Source: Desulfitobacterium_A sp035539115
Lineage (GTDB): Bacteria > Bacillota > Desulfitobacteriia > Desulfitobacteriales > Desulfitobacteriaceae
Assembly: GCF_035539115.1 (NCBI RefSeq)
Contig: NZ_DATLJA010000084.1
Coordinates: forward strand, 10,286-74,285
Length of the DNA stretch: 64,000 nucleotides
Direction: 5' to 3'
The translations under genes and the position numbers were made by a program. Positions 50,795 to 59,939 of this stretch are shown piece by piece. Positions within the stretch are counted from its first letter, which is position 1; every line of letters starts with the position of its first letter. The notes under the pieces were generated by a model. The model was not told where the DNA came from. It did not search any database and worked only from the letters and a program-made list of their open reading frames with translations.

Positions 50795-51045
50795 ATTCTT
50801 GCAAGCAAAGTTACGTTACAGACGCCGGACGTACGCTCGCAGACCCAAGCTAAGGGCATAACTGCTGGATGAAAGCTGCGGGATGCCCTTCCAATTCGCC
50901 GTCCTTGGCTCACGGTCGGCGAGTCACATCGTGTGCCTCGTCCCTCTAAAGTAGGCGCAGTTCTGCCCAATCTTGGTGACTGTTCGCGTAGAGTCCTCGC
51001 TTACTGTAATCGTAACTCGCTTCGAAGAATTGCCTGAAGATTGAC
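50795..51045. repeat. Dispersed intergenic repeat R1, copy 2
   Basis: About 250 bp matching 11401-11648 in the same orientation, with scattered substitutions and small indels. The 7-bp hairpin of copy 1 is weakened here (GAGTCAC/GTGCCTC). Lies between rubrerythrin and dapL. The minus-strand frame at 50770-50970 is an accidental reading of the repeat. Confidence 0.8.
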
Positions 51046-51135
51046 CCGCAAGCGTAGCTTCTCCCCTTCGAGGATAAGTCGACTAGGGCTTGAGTTTCGT
51101 ACCTCACCTCTAAGCCGAGTCTCCTATATCGCACA

Positions 51136-51209
51136 GAAGTGAACGATTTCGTGAGGGACGGTAAGGCGAATGAAGCTTTCGAAGCTTAGCGGCGCTAGTG
51201 GTTCACTTC
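51136..51209. repeat. Structured inverted repeat next to R1 copy 2
   Basis: GAAGTGAAC (51136-51144) and GTTCACTTC (51201-51209) enclose a further palindrome, AAGCTT-TCG-AAGCTT (about 51173-51187), so about 74 nt could fold into a branched hairpin. Not seen beside R1 copy 1. Nothing else is recognised between 51046 and the dapL promoter. Confidence 0.5.
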
Positions 51210-51265
51210 AGGTATTACCCTGAGGTTTGGCAGAGCTGCTTCAGTACATGTATACTTAATAAAAG

Positions 51266-51294
51266 TTGCAAAATTCTCCTTGTAAAAATATAAT
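51266..51294 (+). promoter_or_regulatory. Sigma-A promoter of dapL
   Basis: TTGCAA (51266-51271), 17 nt, TATAAT (51289-51294), 52 nt before the start codon. Confidence 0.7.
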
Positions 51295-51345
51295 TATTTC
51301 CATAGCACGAGAATGTCTCTTACATAGAAAGGGGTTATATAGACG

Positions 51346-52575
51346 ATGGCACAAATCAACGAAAGCTATTTGAAATTACCGGGGAGTTACTTGTTCTCCG
51401 AAATCGCCCGTAGGGTCAATCAGTTTAAACAAGAAAACCCGAGTGCGGACATCATCCGTTTGGGAATTGGGGATGTAACCCGGCCTCTTCCGGCAGCTGT
51501 TGTTGAGGCGATGAAAAAGGCCGTTGAAGAGATGGGCCAGGCGGAGAGTTTTCGAGGGTATGGCCCAGAACAAGGGTATGAGTTCTTAAGTCAAAAAATT
51601 ATCGACCATGACTTTACTCCACGCGGGGTCCAACTCTCGACAGATGAAGTGTTTATCAGTGACGGGGCGAAGAGTGACACTGCGAATTTCCAAGAACTTT
51701 TCGGAGTGAATAACACGATTGCAGTCAGCGACCCGGTTTATCCGGTTTATGTTGATACCAATGTTATGGCTGGACGTACAGGTTTTCCGAATGAACAGGG
51801 ACAATTTGAAAAGATTGTTTATCTTCCCTGCACTGAAGAAAATGGGATGAAACCTGCTCTTCCCCAAAGTCGTGTGGACATGATCTATTTATGCTTCCCG
51901 AACAATCCGACCGGGGTGACCCTTTCCCAAGAGGAATTGAAAAAATGGGTAGATTACGCTCGGAAAAATCAATCCATTATTTTGTTTGATGCAGCCTATG
52001 AATCGTTTATCCGTGAAGATAACGTTCCTCACAGCATTTTTGAGATCGAAGGAGCGCGTGAGGTTGCCGTCGAGTTCAGAAGTTTCTCGAAAACAGCTGG
52101 ATTTACTGGTACGCGTTGTGCTTACACGATTGTTCCGAAGGAGGCTAAGGTATATGATGCCAAAGGGGAAGCACATAGCCTGAATACCCTGTGGTTAAGA
52201 CGGCAGACGACGAAATTCAATGGTGTCTCTTATCCCGTGCAGGCAGCAGCAGCAGCTGTCTTTACGGATGACGGACAAAAACAGGTGAGAGAAACGATTG
52301 ATTATTACATGGAAAATGCGCGGATTATCCGCGAAGGGTTAGAAAAAGCAGGCTATCAAATTTTCGGTGGGATAAATGCGCCCTATATCTGGATGAAGAC
52401 ACCGAATCAGATGGGCTCTTGGGAATTCTTCGATAAATTGATGAAAGAAGCGAATGTTGTGGGTACCCCTGGAGCTGGTTTCGGAGCGAATGGTGAAGGG
52501 TACTTCCGCTTAACCGCTTTTGGCACCCGTGAAAACACGGAAAAGGCAATCGAAAGAATTAGAACAAATATGTAA
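51346..52575 (+). CDS. dapL: LL-diaminopimelate aminotransferase
   Basis: 409 residues. Converts tetrahydrodipicolinate directly to LL-diaminopimelate with glutamate, a short route to lysine and peptidoglycan. Family start AQINESYLKLPGSYLFSEIARR; IRLGIGDVTRPLP; the PLP-phosphate segment FISDGAKSDTANFQELFG; PLP lysine in SFSKTAGFTGTRCAY; C-terminal GEGYFRLTAFGTRENTEKAIERI. AGAAAGGGG lies upstream. Monocistronic, with a terminator at about 52622-52664. Confidence 0.96.
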   Translation: MAQINESYLKLPGSYLFSEIARRVNQFKQENPSADIIRLGIGDVTRPLPAAVVEAMKKAVEEMGQAESFRGYGPEQGYEFLSQKIIDHDFTPRGVQLSTDEVFISDGAKSDTANFQELFGVNNTIAVSDPVYPVYVDTNVMAGRTGFPNEQGQFEKIVYLPCTEENGMKPALPQSRVDMIYLCFPNNPTGVTLSQEELKKWVDYARKNQSIILFDAAYESFIREDNVPHSIFEIEGAREVAVEFRSFSKTAGFTGTRCAYTIVPKEAKVYDAKGEAHSLNTLWLRRQTTKFNGVSYPVQAAAAAVFTDDGQKQVRETIDYYMENARIIREGLEKAGYQIFGGINAPYIWMKTPNQMGSWEFFDKLMKEANVVGTPGAGFGANGEGYFRLTAFGTRENTEKAIERIRTNM

Positions 52576-52621
52576 GGGGTCAGTTAAGAGGTAAGTTAAT
52601 AAGGTGCATCAAATCAAAAAG

Positions 52622-52666
52622 AGATCCTATATTCACGATCGAGTGTGAATGTAGGATCTTTTTTGG
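52622..52666 (+). terminator. Terminator after dapL
   Basis: AGATCCTATATTCAC (52622-52636) pairs with GTGAATGTAGGATCT (52645-52659) with one mismatch, then TTTTTT. Confidence 0.85.
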
Positions 52667-52782
52667 TGCTTAAGTTTTTTGAATTCAGTTCAAATTCAAC
52701 GGAGGAATCACCGATTTCCTCCTACCTCAATACACTAATACAGACAAAACGGTATTAAGCGAGGGGCATGGGGGGAGTGCAA

Positions 52783-53550
52783 ATGTATGACGTCCTAGAG
52801 ATACATAACATAGGGATGAAGTATCAATCCCTTGATGGGGAAATCAATGCTCTAGAAGATATCAATTTTTCTGTCCGAGATGGAGAATTTTTAAGTATTG
52901 TTGGTCCAAGCGGGTGTGGTAAATCCACGCTTTTGTCGATCATTTCGGGGTTGTTGCCGGCAACCAAGGGAAGGGTTCTGCTCAATGGAGAAAAGATCAA
53001 CGGAGCCTCTCGGAAGATTGGGTATATGCTCCAAAAAGATCATCTTTTTGACTGGCGGACGATTTACAAAAATGTCCTGCTCGGCTTGGAAATTCAAAAA
53101 AACGTATCCCCGAAGGCTAAGGATCATGCCCTAGCAATGCTTAAAACTTATGGCCTCGATGAATTTCGTAACGCTTATCCAAGTCAGCTTTCAGGAGGGA
53201 TGAGACAAAGGGTAGCCCTCATCCGGACATTGGTGACTGACCCCAGAATTCTGCTTTTGGATGAAGCTTTCTCCGCTTTGGATTATCAGACTCGGCTGGC
53301 CGTGAATGATGATATTTATGCCATTATTAAAAAGGAAAATAAGACGGCCATTCTGGTCACTCATGATATTTCCGAAAGTATCGCCATGTCGGATCGCGTG
53401 GTCGTTCTCTCCAAGCGGCCTGGGACTGTGAAAAATACGTATCAAATCCGCTTAAGTTGTGACCACCGGACGCCTCTATCCTCAAGAGAAGCTCCGGAAT
53501 TCAGGCATTATTTCCAGGATATCTGGAAGGAGTTGGATGTCCATGTCTGA
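52783..53550 (+). CDS. ABC transporter ATPase, SsuB/TauB/ThiZ type
   Basis: About 255 residues. Walker A GPSGCGKSTLL near residue 42, Q-loop MLQKDHLFDWRTI, ABC signature LSGGMRQRVAL, Walker B ILLLDEAFSALDYQ, H-loop VTHDISE. The QKDHLFDW loop and the C-terminal RPGTVKNTYQIRL are typical of nitrate/sulfonate/taurine-class importers. Start ATG 52783 (MYDVLEIHNIG) with GGGGGGAG upstream. It overlaps the permease gene by 14 nt. The substrate cannot be read from the ATPase. Confidence 0.9.
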   Translation: MYDVLEIHNIGMKYQSLDGEINALEDINFSVRDGEFLSIVGPSGCGKSTLLSIISGLLPATKGRVLLNGEKINGASRKIGYMLQKDHLFDWRTIYKNVLLGLEIQKNVSPKAKDHALAMLKTYGLDEFRNAYPSQLSGGMRQRVALIRTLVTDPRILLLDEAFSALDYQTRLAVNDDIYAIIKKENKTAILVTHDISESIAMSDRVVVLSKRPGTVKNTYQIRLSCDHRTPLSSREAPEFRHYFQDIWKELDVHV

Positions 53551-54358
53551 TGACGAGGTTTTGAACCCATCGCAGGAACATCAGGAGTTTTTGCGGAGCG
53601 TCCGCAGGGGAAAAATGGTGGTCCGGTTTACGCAACTGATTATCCTTTGTGTAGCTTTTGCCCTCTGGGAGATTCTAGCCAACATGAAGGTTATTGATCC
53701 CTTCATTACGAGTCAACCCTCCCGGGTACTTAAAACAATTATTCAACTTTATCAAGAGGGAGCGCTGTTTCAGCATATCGGAGTAACCTGTTGGGAAACC
53801 ATCGTTGGGTTTGTGCTCGGAACGTTTTTGGGAACGATTATCGCCATTATCCTGTGGTGGTCCGAATTCCTGTCCAAAGTTGCCGAACCCTATCTCGTTA
53901 TTTTAAACAGCTTACCTAAAATTGCCCTCGGTCCTGTGTTTATTGTTTGGATCGGGGCAGGTCCAGCGGCGATCATTGTCATGACTCTAGCTATTTCCCT
54001 AATTGTCACGATTATGGAAGTCCTTAATGGTTTTTTAGCGATTGACCAAGAAAAGATTAAGTTAGTTCATACCTTTGGCGGAAAAAAATATCAGGTCTTA
54101 GCCAAGGTTCTACTTCCAGCATCTTTGCCCACGATTATCAATGCCCTGAAGATCAATGTTGGCCTATCCTGGGTTGGTGTGATCGTAGGCGAATTTCTGG
54201 TTTCGAAGTCGGGACTAGGTTACCTTATCGTTTATGGCGGGCAAGTCTTTAAGCTCGATCTGGTAATGACGAGCGTGCTCATCCTCGGAGTGGCCGCGGC
54301 ACTGATGTACCAAGGCGTAGTTATTCTGGAAAAATGGCTAATGAAATACAGAGGGTAA
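53537..54358 (+). CDS. ABC transporter permease, SsuC/TauC/ThiX type
   Basis: About 273 residues, six hydrophobic helices. Contains the permease coupling loop in DQEKIKLVHTFGGKKYQVLAKVLLPASLPTI (EAA-like, near residue 175) and the ending GLGYLIVYGGQVFKLDLVMTSVL, both typical of the family. Start ATG 53537 inside the end of the ATPase gene with AAGGAG 5 nt upstream; ATG 53543 is an alternative. Longer frames to 53459 only read through the ATPase gene. Confidence 0.9.
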   Translation: MSMSDDEVLNPSQEHQEFLRSVRRGKMVVRFTQLIILCVAFALWEILANMKVIDPFITSQPSRVLKTIIQLYQEGALFQHIGVTCWETIVGFVLGTFLGTIIAIILWWSEFLSKVAEPYLVILNSLPKIALGPVFIVWIGAGPAAIIVMTLAISLIVTIMEVLNGFLAIDQEKIKLVHTFGGKKYQVLAKVLLPASLPTIINALKINVGLSWVGVIVGEFLVSKSGLGYLIVYGGQVFKLDLVMTSVLILGVAAALMYQGVVILEKWLMKYRG

Positions 54359-54459
54359 AGTAGCAGGTTTTCAAAGCCAACGTTGAGTGCTTAGCACTCT
54401 TCACATAAAGGAAACATCAATAGGCGAGTTCTGAAGCCAATTAAAAAGGGAGGATTGTC

Positions 54460-55461
54460 ATGAAACGGTTTATGCTCTTACTTAGTATGGTTCTCTTAGG
54501 CTTTTCTCTGGTAATAAGCGGGTGTGGCAAGCAAACGACCCTGACCAAGGTGCAACTTTCTGAGGTGACCCATTCCATTTTTTATGCCCCACAATATGTG
54601 GCTTTAACTCAAGGCTTTTTTCAAGATGAGGGATTAGAGGTTGAGCTCTCGAACGGCCAAGGCGCAGACAAGGTCATGACTTCCGTTCTGTCGGGTCAAG
54701 TAGATATCGGGTTCGCTGGTCCAGAAGCTACTGTCTATGTTTATAATGAAGGCAAAGAGGATCACGGGGTCGTTTTTGCCCAACTGACGAACGGGGATGG
54801 AACCTTCCTCATGGCACGCCAACCCAATCCTAATTTTAAGTGGAGTGATCTCAAAGGCAAAACCATTATCGGCGGACGGAAAGGCGGAATGCCGGAAATC
54901 ATTCTTCAATACGTCCTCCGCAAGAATGGCTTAACTCCTGGCAAAGATATCCTGATCGATACGACAATGCAATTTGCCGCCATGCCGGGGGCCTTCATCG
55001 GGGGCAAAGGCGATTATGTGATTGTTTATGAACCAACGGCCTCCGAAATGGAGAAAGAAGGTAAAGCGTTTATTGTCGCCTCCATGGGTAAAGCCAGTGG
55101 CGCAGTTCCGTATACAGCTTATTTTGCAAAAAAAAGCTATCTTGAGAAAAATCCTCAAATCGTGCAGAAATTTACGAACGCCATCTATAAAGGCCAGCGT
55201 TGGGTGGATAACCATTCCCCAGAGGAAATCGCTAAAGCCATTAAACCTCAATTTCCCGATGCTAATGATGAAATCCTCTCCGGAGTGGTCAAACGTTATA
55301 AGGATCAGAATACCTGGAAGAAGGATCCGATCCTCTTAGAAAAGGATTTGGATGTTTTACAAAAGGCACTGCAGGATGCAGGTGAACTCAATAAAGTTGC
55401 CCCTTATGATAAAATTGTGACGACAACCTTTGCGGAGACGGCGATTAGAAATATTAAATAG
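54460..55461 (+). CDS. ABC transporter substrate-binding lipoprotein (NMT1/SsuA-like)
   Basis: 333 residues with a lipoprotein signal (VLLGFSLVISGCGK, Cys near residue 22). NMT1/THI5-like binding fold: VTHSIFYAPQYVALTQGFFQDEGLEVEL, DKVMTSVLSGQVDIGFAGPEA, LKGKTIIGGRKGGMPEIILQ, GDYVIVYEPTASEMEKEGKA. In this class the ligands are small organics (sulfonates, taurine, thiamine pyrimidine precursors, riboflavin). No riboswitch lies upstream, so the thiamine-precursor option has no special support. It follows the permease after about 100 nt and makes a complete importer with it. Terminator at 55486-55522. Confidence 0.88.
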   Translation: MKRFMLLLSMVLLGFSLVISGCGKQTTLTKVQLSEVTHSIFYAPQYVALTQGFFQDEGLEVELSNGQGADKVMTSVLSGQVDIGFAGPEATVYVYNEGKEDHGVVFAQLTNGDGTFLMARQPNPNFKWSDLKGKTIIGGRKGGMPEIILQYVLRKNGLTPGKDILIDTTMQFAAMPGAFIGGKGDYVIVYEPTASEMEKEGKAFIVASMGKASGAVPYTAYFAKKSYLEKNPQIVQKFTNAIYKGQRWVDNHSPEEIAKAIKPQFPDANDEILSGVVKRYKDQNTWKKDPILLEKDLDVLQKALQDAGELNKVAPYDKIVTTTFAETAIRNIK

Positions 55462-55485
55462 TTAACCAACGGATAAATCATCCGA

Positions 55486-55523
55486 GCCCAAGCCACGGAA
55501 CGGTTTGGGCCATTTCTTTTTTA
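55486..55523 (+). terminator. Terminator after ABC transporter operon
   Basis: GCCCAAGCC (55486-55494) pairs with GGTTTGGGC (55502-55510), one G-T pair, then CATTTCTTTTTT. Confidence 0.8.
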
Positions 55524-55644
55524 GATGGAAAAATTATCTAAAAAAGAGCAAAAAATAGAAGGGATTTACAGATAACAGGAGAATATTATAAATATGACTA
55601 AATTATGGTGAAAGAATAGCACTGGATGGAGTGAAAGAAATAAT

Positions 55645-56649
55645 ATGGAGGGTATGTTTGAACTTATTTTAATCCCTGCCCTTGTTCTCTTAGCTGTCTA
55701 TATTTTTTCACTCAAGAGAAAATATGATCAGCTCAAAAGATCTACGCCAGCTGGAGTCGCCATCAAGGAAATCGCGTTTGAAAAGACAGCACTTGGAATG
55801 GCTGTTGTTCTACCTGACTTTACGTATGTTGATATCAATCCCTCTTATTGCAATATCGTAGGCTATTCGAAAGATGAACTGATGGAAATGACGCATAAGG
55901 ATTTTATCCATCCTGAAGATCAGGACAATGATACGTCCTACGCTCGGGAGCTCCTGCTCGGGAAATCAGATTCTTTCCAATCCATTAAGCGTTATATTCA
56001 TAAAGCAGGATATATTGTTTGGGCAAAAGCCACAGTTTCGATTGTCCGAGATGAGTTACAAAATCCGAAGTTTTTCGTGACTCAAATTCAAGATATTACG
56101 CTGACCAAAAATGCGGAAGAAGCATTAAAGAAGGCTAAAGTAAGAGCGGAGACCTTAGCAAGTACTGATTATCTGACAGGCTGTCTCAATCGGAGAGTTT
56201 TTATGAATCGGCTAGGGGAAGAATTGGCGCGGGGTAAGCGTAGTCAAACAAAAGTTTCTCTAATTCTCGTCGATATTGATAACTTTAAATCGATCAATGA
56301 TTTCTACGGCCATTTGGCCGGCGATTATGTTCTGCAACAGTTTTCGGAATGCCTGAGTCAGGAAACACGGACTTATGATTTTATCTGTCGCTTTGGCGGA
56401 GAAGAGTTTATCATCTGCCTCCCTGATACAGAAATTCAGGATGCCTATCTGATTGCCGAACGGATGAGACAGAGTGTGGAAGAAATGATGACGGTCTATG
56501 AAGGCTCTCTCATCAAAATCACCGGAAGTTTTGGGGTGGTTGGTTCACGCCTCGAATCCGATGAACCTACAGATAGATTGATCGCTAGGGCTGACCAGGC
56601 GATGTATAAAGCCAAAAGTGTCAGAAATAGGGTTTATAAATCAGCCTAG
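55645..56649 (+). CDS. PAS-GGDEF diguanylate cyclase, membrane-anchored
   Basis: 334 residues: one N-terminal membrane helix (LILIPALVLLAVYIF), a PAS domain (about 40-155: FEKTALGMAVVLPDFTYVDINPSYCNIVGYS ... PEDQDND), a short coiled linker (NAEEALKKAKVRAETLA), then a GGDEF domain (about 168-330). The active-site loop is GGEEF (residues 251-255), so cyclase activity is intact. RTYD, five residues before it, is a good product-binding I-site. Makes cyclic di-GMP; the HD-GYP protein at 30.6 kb could be an opposing enzyme. The start is uncertain between 55645 and 55654. Confidence 0.9.
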   Translation: MEGMFELILIPALVLLAVYIFSLKRKYDQLKRSTPAGVAIKEIAFEKTALGMAVVLPDFTYVDINPSYCNIVGYSKDELMEMTHKDFIHPEDQDNDTSYARELLLGKSDSFQSIKRYIHKAGYIVWAKATVSIVRDELQNPKFFVTQIQDITLTKNAEEALKKAKVRAETLASTDYLTGCLNRRVFMNRLGEELARGKRSQTKVSLILVDIDNFKSINDFYGHLAGDYVLQQFSECLSQETRTYDFICRFGGEEFIICLPDTEIQDAYLIAERMRQSVEEMMTVYEGSLIKITGSFGVVGSRLESDEPTDRLIARADQAMYKAKSVRNRVYKSA

Positions 56650-56654
56650 ATATC

Positions 56655-56683
56655 TTGAAATCCTTATTTTAAAATGTTATGAT
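56655..56683 (+). promoter_or_regulatory. Promoter of the second T-box leader
   Basis: TTGAAA (56655-56660), 17 nt, TATGAT (56678-56683). Confidence 0.65.
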
Positions 56684-56689
56684 AGATAA

Positions 56690-56990
56690 AACCGTTGATG
56701 AGGAAGTAAAACCGCAAGACCAACCTCGTAGAGAGTCAGGATCGGTGGAAGCCTGGCAGGTAACGGAGCGGGTAAATGGGCCTCTGAGGGCGGAGCGAAA
56801 AAGTAAGGGTTACTTTAGTAGCTTCCGACGCAAAGCCAGCGTTAATGGGCTAAGGGTGTGATGGCACTCTGCAACGAGATGATACACTGGAGCAAAACAA
56901 TAAGGTTTTGGCTGTGTGTGTATCAATTAAGGTGGTACCGCAGGCTGACGCCTGTCCTTAACTTAAGTTTAAGGGCAGGCGTTTTTGATT
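56690..56990 (+). promoter_or_regulatory. T-box leader, probably tryptophan, of a TrpXYZ-like transporter
   Basis: AGAGAGTCAGG (56730) and GGTGGAAGCC mark Stem I. TGG (56777-56779) lies two bases before CTCTGAG, the same register as the Ser codon in the ser leader, so Trp is read. The T-box AAGGTGGTACCGCAGG (56929-56944) and a terminator (ACGCCTGTCCTTAA pairing with TTAAGGGCAGGCGT, about 56948-56983, then TTTTT) follow. Note: T-box UGGU would pair best with ACCA, but tRNA-Trp normally ends GCCA, so the last pair would be a U-G wobble. Confidence 0.85.
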
Positions 56991-57098
56991 TTGGTACGAA
57001 CCTATTTCCTTTCATTTCCGCGGATGAAGGAAACTGCAGAGAAGACCTGAATCCGTTGAAACGTCGAAAATGAAAATGGAATGAGGAGGTATCTTCAA

Positions 57099-58106
57099 AT
57101 GAAGAAAAAGTTAGCGGTAGTGATGTCAGTTCTTTTGACCCTAGGTCTGGTGTTATCAGTGGCAGGGTGTGGTACAACTCAAAATTCAGCCAAGAGTAAT
57201 GCGAGTAATACCAAGAAAAAGGTGGGAATCATTCAAATCGTTGAGCATCCGTCCTTAAACACAATCCGCGATTCAATTATTAACGAATTGGCGGCTCAGG
57301 GCTATAAAGACGGAGAAAATATTACGATTGATTACGAGAACGCTCAAGGCGATCAAACCAACTTAAAAACGATTTCCCAGAAATTCGTCAATAATAAATA
57401 TGACCTGATTATTGCTATTGCTACTCCGTCTGCCCAAGCCGTTGTGAGCGAAACTAAGGATATCCCGGTTATTTTTTCGGCTGCAACCGATCCGGTAGGC
57501 TCAGGTCTTGTCAAGGATATGAATAACCCAGGTGGAAATGTTACCGGTACTTCGGATCGTGTTTCCGCCGAAAAGATTATGGAGCTCGCCAAACGCATTA
57601 CCCCCAACATTAAAACGGTTGGCGCTCTCTATAATTCCAGTGAAACAAACTCTGTTGCCGTGATTGACAATTTAAAGGACTATGCGCAGAAGAACAATAT
57701 AACCGTTGTTAGTGCAACAGTAACAAATTCCTCTGAGGTTCAGCAAGCGGTTAATTCTTTAGTCGGCAGAGTCGATGCGATCTTCTCGCCGATTGATAAT
57801 ACGATAGCCTCGGCTATGCCCCTTGTTGCTCAAACAGCGAACAAGGCGAAAATTCCGGTCTATGTCGGAGCGGATTCCATGGTGAAAGACGGGGGTCTAG
57901 CGACTTATGGGATCAACTACACGATCCTCGGCAAAGAAACGGCAAATATGGCTGTTGAAGTCTTAAAGGGAAAGAAAGCGGGAGATATTCCTGTGAAGAC
58001 GATGACGGATATGGATATCTACGTCAACCAAGGTACGGCCGATACGATCGGGGTCAAGCTTCCTGAGGATGTCCTAAAGCAAGCCGCTCAAGTCTTTGGA
58101 AAATAG
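57099..58106 (+). CDS. TrpX-like ABC substrate-binding lipoprotein
   Basis: About 335 residues, lipoprotein signal with GLVLSVAGCG (Cys near residue 24). ABC_sub_bind family (COG2984): KVGIIQIVEHPSLNTIRDSI, IIAIATPSAQAVVSETKDIPVIFSAATDPVGSGLV, NNPGGNVTGTSD, DAIFSPIDNTIASAMP, MTDMDIYVNQGTADTIG. In Firmicutes these are often controlled by Trp T-boxes and proposed as tryptophan transporters (TrpXYZ). Start ATG 57099 with GAGGAGG. First of three transporter genes behind the T-box leader. Confidence 0.88.
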   Translation: MKKKLAVVMSVLLTLGLVLSVAGCGTTQNSAKSNASNTKKKVGIIQIVEHPSLNTIRDSIINELAAQGYKDGENITIDYENAQGDQTNLKTISQKFVNNKYDLIIAIATPSAQAVVSETKDIPVIFSAATDPVGSGLVKDMNNPGGNVTGTSDRVSAEKIMELAKRITPNIKTVGALYNSSETNSVAVIDNLKDYAQKNNITVVSATVTNSSEVQQAVNSLVGRVDAIFSPIDNTIASAMPLVAQTANKAKIPVYVGADSMVKDGGLATYGINYTILGKETANMAVEVLKGKKAGDIPVKTMTDMDIYVNQGTADTIGVKLPEDVLKQAAQVFGK

Positions 58107-58127
58107 TAAGAAAAGGGGTTTAAGCGG

Positions 58128-59042
58128 ATGACACTCACTGCCTTCCAGGGATCCTTAGAACTGGGAATCATTTATGCAATCTTAGCGCTGGGGGTTTTCC
58201 TTTCCTTTCGATCACTCAATATGCCGGATTTAACGGTAGATAGCGGTTTCACCCTGGGAGCTGCTGTCTCAGTGATCATGAGTGTCAGCGGTCATCCCTT
58301 TTGGGGTCTGTTCCTCGCTTTTATTGCAGGTGGGGGTGCAGGGTGTGTCACCGCACTTCTTCACACGAAACTAGAAATTCAACCGCTGCTGGCTGGAATT
58401 TTAACCATGTTGGGTCTTTACTCAATCAATCTTAAGGTTATGAATGGCAAAGCAAATATTGCCCTCCTTAATAAGGCGACGGTCTATAGTTATATGGAAA
58501 AACTCATACCTGGTGATTATGCTCGTCTCATTTTCGATGTCGTCCTTCTTCTTGTGGTTCTCTCCTTGTTATATCTTTTTCTAAAAACTCGAACCGGCTT
58601 TGTTCTGAGGGCGACCGGAGATAATGACCAGATGGTTCGGTCTCAAGGGGTGAATACGGATTTAGTCATCGTGATCGGAATGGCTATTTCGAACGGGTTG
58701 GTCTCGCTCTCAGGAGCTTTGATCGCCCAGGAGCAATCCTTTGTGGATGTCGGGATGGGCATCGGCATGGTGGTCATCGGTTTAGCCTCGGTGATTATCG
58801 GAGAAGTCGTTTTTGGGATCAAAACCTTATTCCGCCGGTTGGTTGCCGTAATCCTGGGCTCAATCCTCTATCGGCTGATTATTGCCGTTGCTTTGGAATT
58901 AGGAATGCCTCCGACTGACCTCAAGCTCGTTTCGGCCGTGATTGTTACGCTAGCCTTGTCCATGCCCGTGATTAACAAGAAATTTTCCGGGGTGCGTCGC
59001 AAGTATAAACGTCTTGATCCGACTAAAAAGAGTCCATCCTAA
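58128..59042 (+). CDS. TrpY-like ABC transporter permease
   Basis: 304 residues with about eight to nine hydrophobic segments; branched-chain-amino-acid-type permease fold (COG4120). Landmarks: GIIYAILALGVFLSFRSLNMPDLTVDSGFTLGAA, LEIQPLLAGILTMLGLYSINLKVM, RTGFVLRATGDNDQMVRSQGVNTD, GMGIGMVVIGLASVIIGEV. Pairs with the binding protein 21 nt upstream and the ATPase downstream. Confidence 0.9.
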   Translation: MTLTAFQGSLELGIIYAILALGVFLSFRSLNMPDLTVDSGFTLGAAVSVIMSVSGHPFWGLFLAFIAGGGAGCVTALLHTKLEIQPLLAGILTMLGLYSINLKVMNGKANIALLNKATVYSYMEKLIPGDYARLIFDVVLLLVVLSLLYLFLKTRTGFVLRATGDNDQMVRSQGVNTDLVIVIGMAISNGLVSLSGALIAQEQSFVDVGMGIGMVVIGLASVIIGEVVFGIKTLFRRLVAVILGSILYRLIIAVALELGMPPTDLKLVSAVIVTLALSMPVINKKFSGVRRKYKRLDPTKKSPS

Positions 59043-59069
59043 TGCACAGTGAAAGGAATGACTTGTCTT

Positions 59070-59864
59070 ATGCTAGAAATTGAATCCATCAGCAAAACCT
59101 TTGCTAAAGGAAGCATCAATGAGAAACGGGCACTTCAGAAGGTAAGTCTTTCACTGCAAGAAGGGGACTTTGTTACGGTTATTGGGGGCAACGGAGCAGG
59201 CAAATCCACGCTCTTTAATGGCATTGCCGGTGTTTTTCCGATTGATGAAGGCAAGATCGTTTTGGATTCCATCGATGTCACCTTTGATCCTGAATATAAA
59301 CGATCCCGCCTGATTGGCCGGGTTTTTCAAGATCCCTTAAAAGGGACTGCCTTTGATATGACGATTGAAGAAAATTTGGCCATTGCTCTGGCGAAGGGAG
59401 AGCCTTTGGGACTAAGACCAGGGCTCCGCAAAAAAGAGAGCCGAAAGTTACAGGAGCGCCTCGAACTATTAGAGATGGAACTTGAAAACCGGATGAAGCA
59501 GAAGGTCGGACTGCTTTCTGGGGGGCAACGCCAAGCGTTGACTCTGCTTATGGCCACGATTGTCAAGCCTAAACTTCTCCTTTTGGATGAGCATACCGCA
59601 GCACTTGACCCATCCATTGCTCACAAGGTGATGAGCTTAACGCAAAAATTTGTTACCGAGGAAAACCTCTGTACCCTTATGATTACACATAATATGAAGG
59701 CTTCTCTGGAATTCGGAACGAGGACGATCATGATGCATGAAGGACAGATCATCATGGATCTTCAAGGAGAAGAACGGAAAAATATGACTGTGGACAAACT
59801 CATCGCACAGTTCGAAAAACGAAGTGGCACAGAAATGGATAATGATCGAATGCTACTTGGTTAG
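59070..59864 (+). CDS. TrpZ-like ABC transporter ATPase
   Basis: About 264 residues (COG1101 type). Walker A GGNGAGKSTLF, Q-loop RVFQDPLKGTAFDMTI, signature LSGGQRQALTLL, Walker B LLLLDEHTAALDP, H-loop ITHNMKASLEFG. The TAALDPSIA D-loop and the GTAFDMTIEENL segment are characteristic of this group. Start: ATG 59070 (MLEIESISK) is the expected N-terminus; GTG 59049 and ATG 59058 are in frame and nearer the AAAGGA site, so it may be longer by up to 7 residues. Last gene of the T-box operon. Confidence 0.9.
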   Translation: MLEIESISKTFAKGSINEKRALQKVSLSLQEGDFVTVIGGNGAGKSTLFNGIAGVFPIDEGKIVLDSIDVTFDPEYKRSRLIGRVFQDPLKGTAFDMTIEENLAIALAKGEPLGLRPGLRKKESRKLQERLELLEMELENRMKQKVGLLSGGQRQALTLLMATIVKPKLLLLDEHTAALDPSIAHKVMSLTQKFVTEENLCTLMITHNMKASLEFGTRTIMMHEGQIIMDLQGEERKNMTVDKLIAQFEKRSGTEMDNDRMLLG

Positions 59865-59893
59865 ATTGATTTAAAGCACGAATAGAGACTACT

Positions 59894-59938
59894 GGGTGGA
59901 ACGAGGGACCTGTCCTCCTGTTCCACCCTTGTTTTACT
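59894..59938 (+). terminator. Terminator after TrpXYZ-like operon
   Basis: GGGTGGAAC (59894-59902) pairs with GTTCCACCC (59920-59928), with AGG/CCT pairing in the inner part, then TTGTTTT. Confidence 0.85.
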
Positions 59939-59939
59939 A

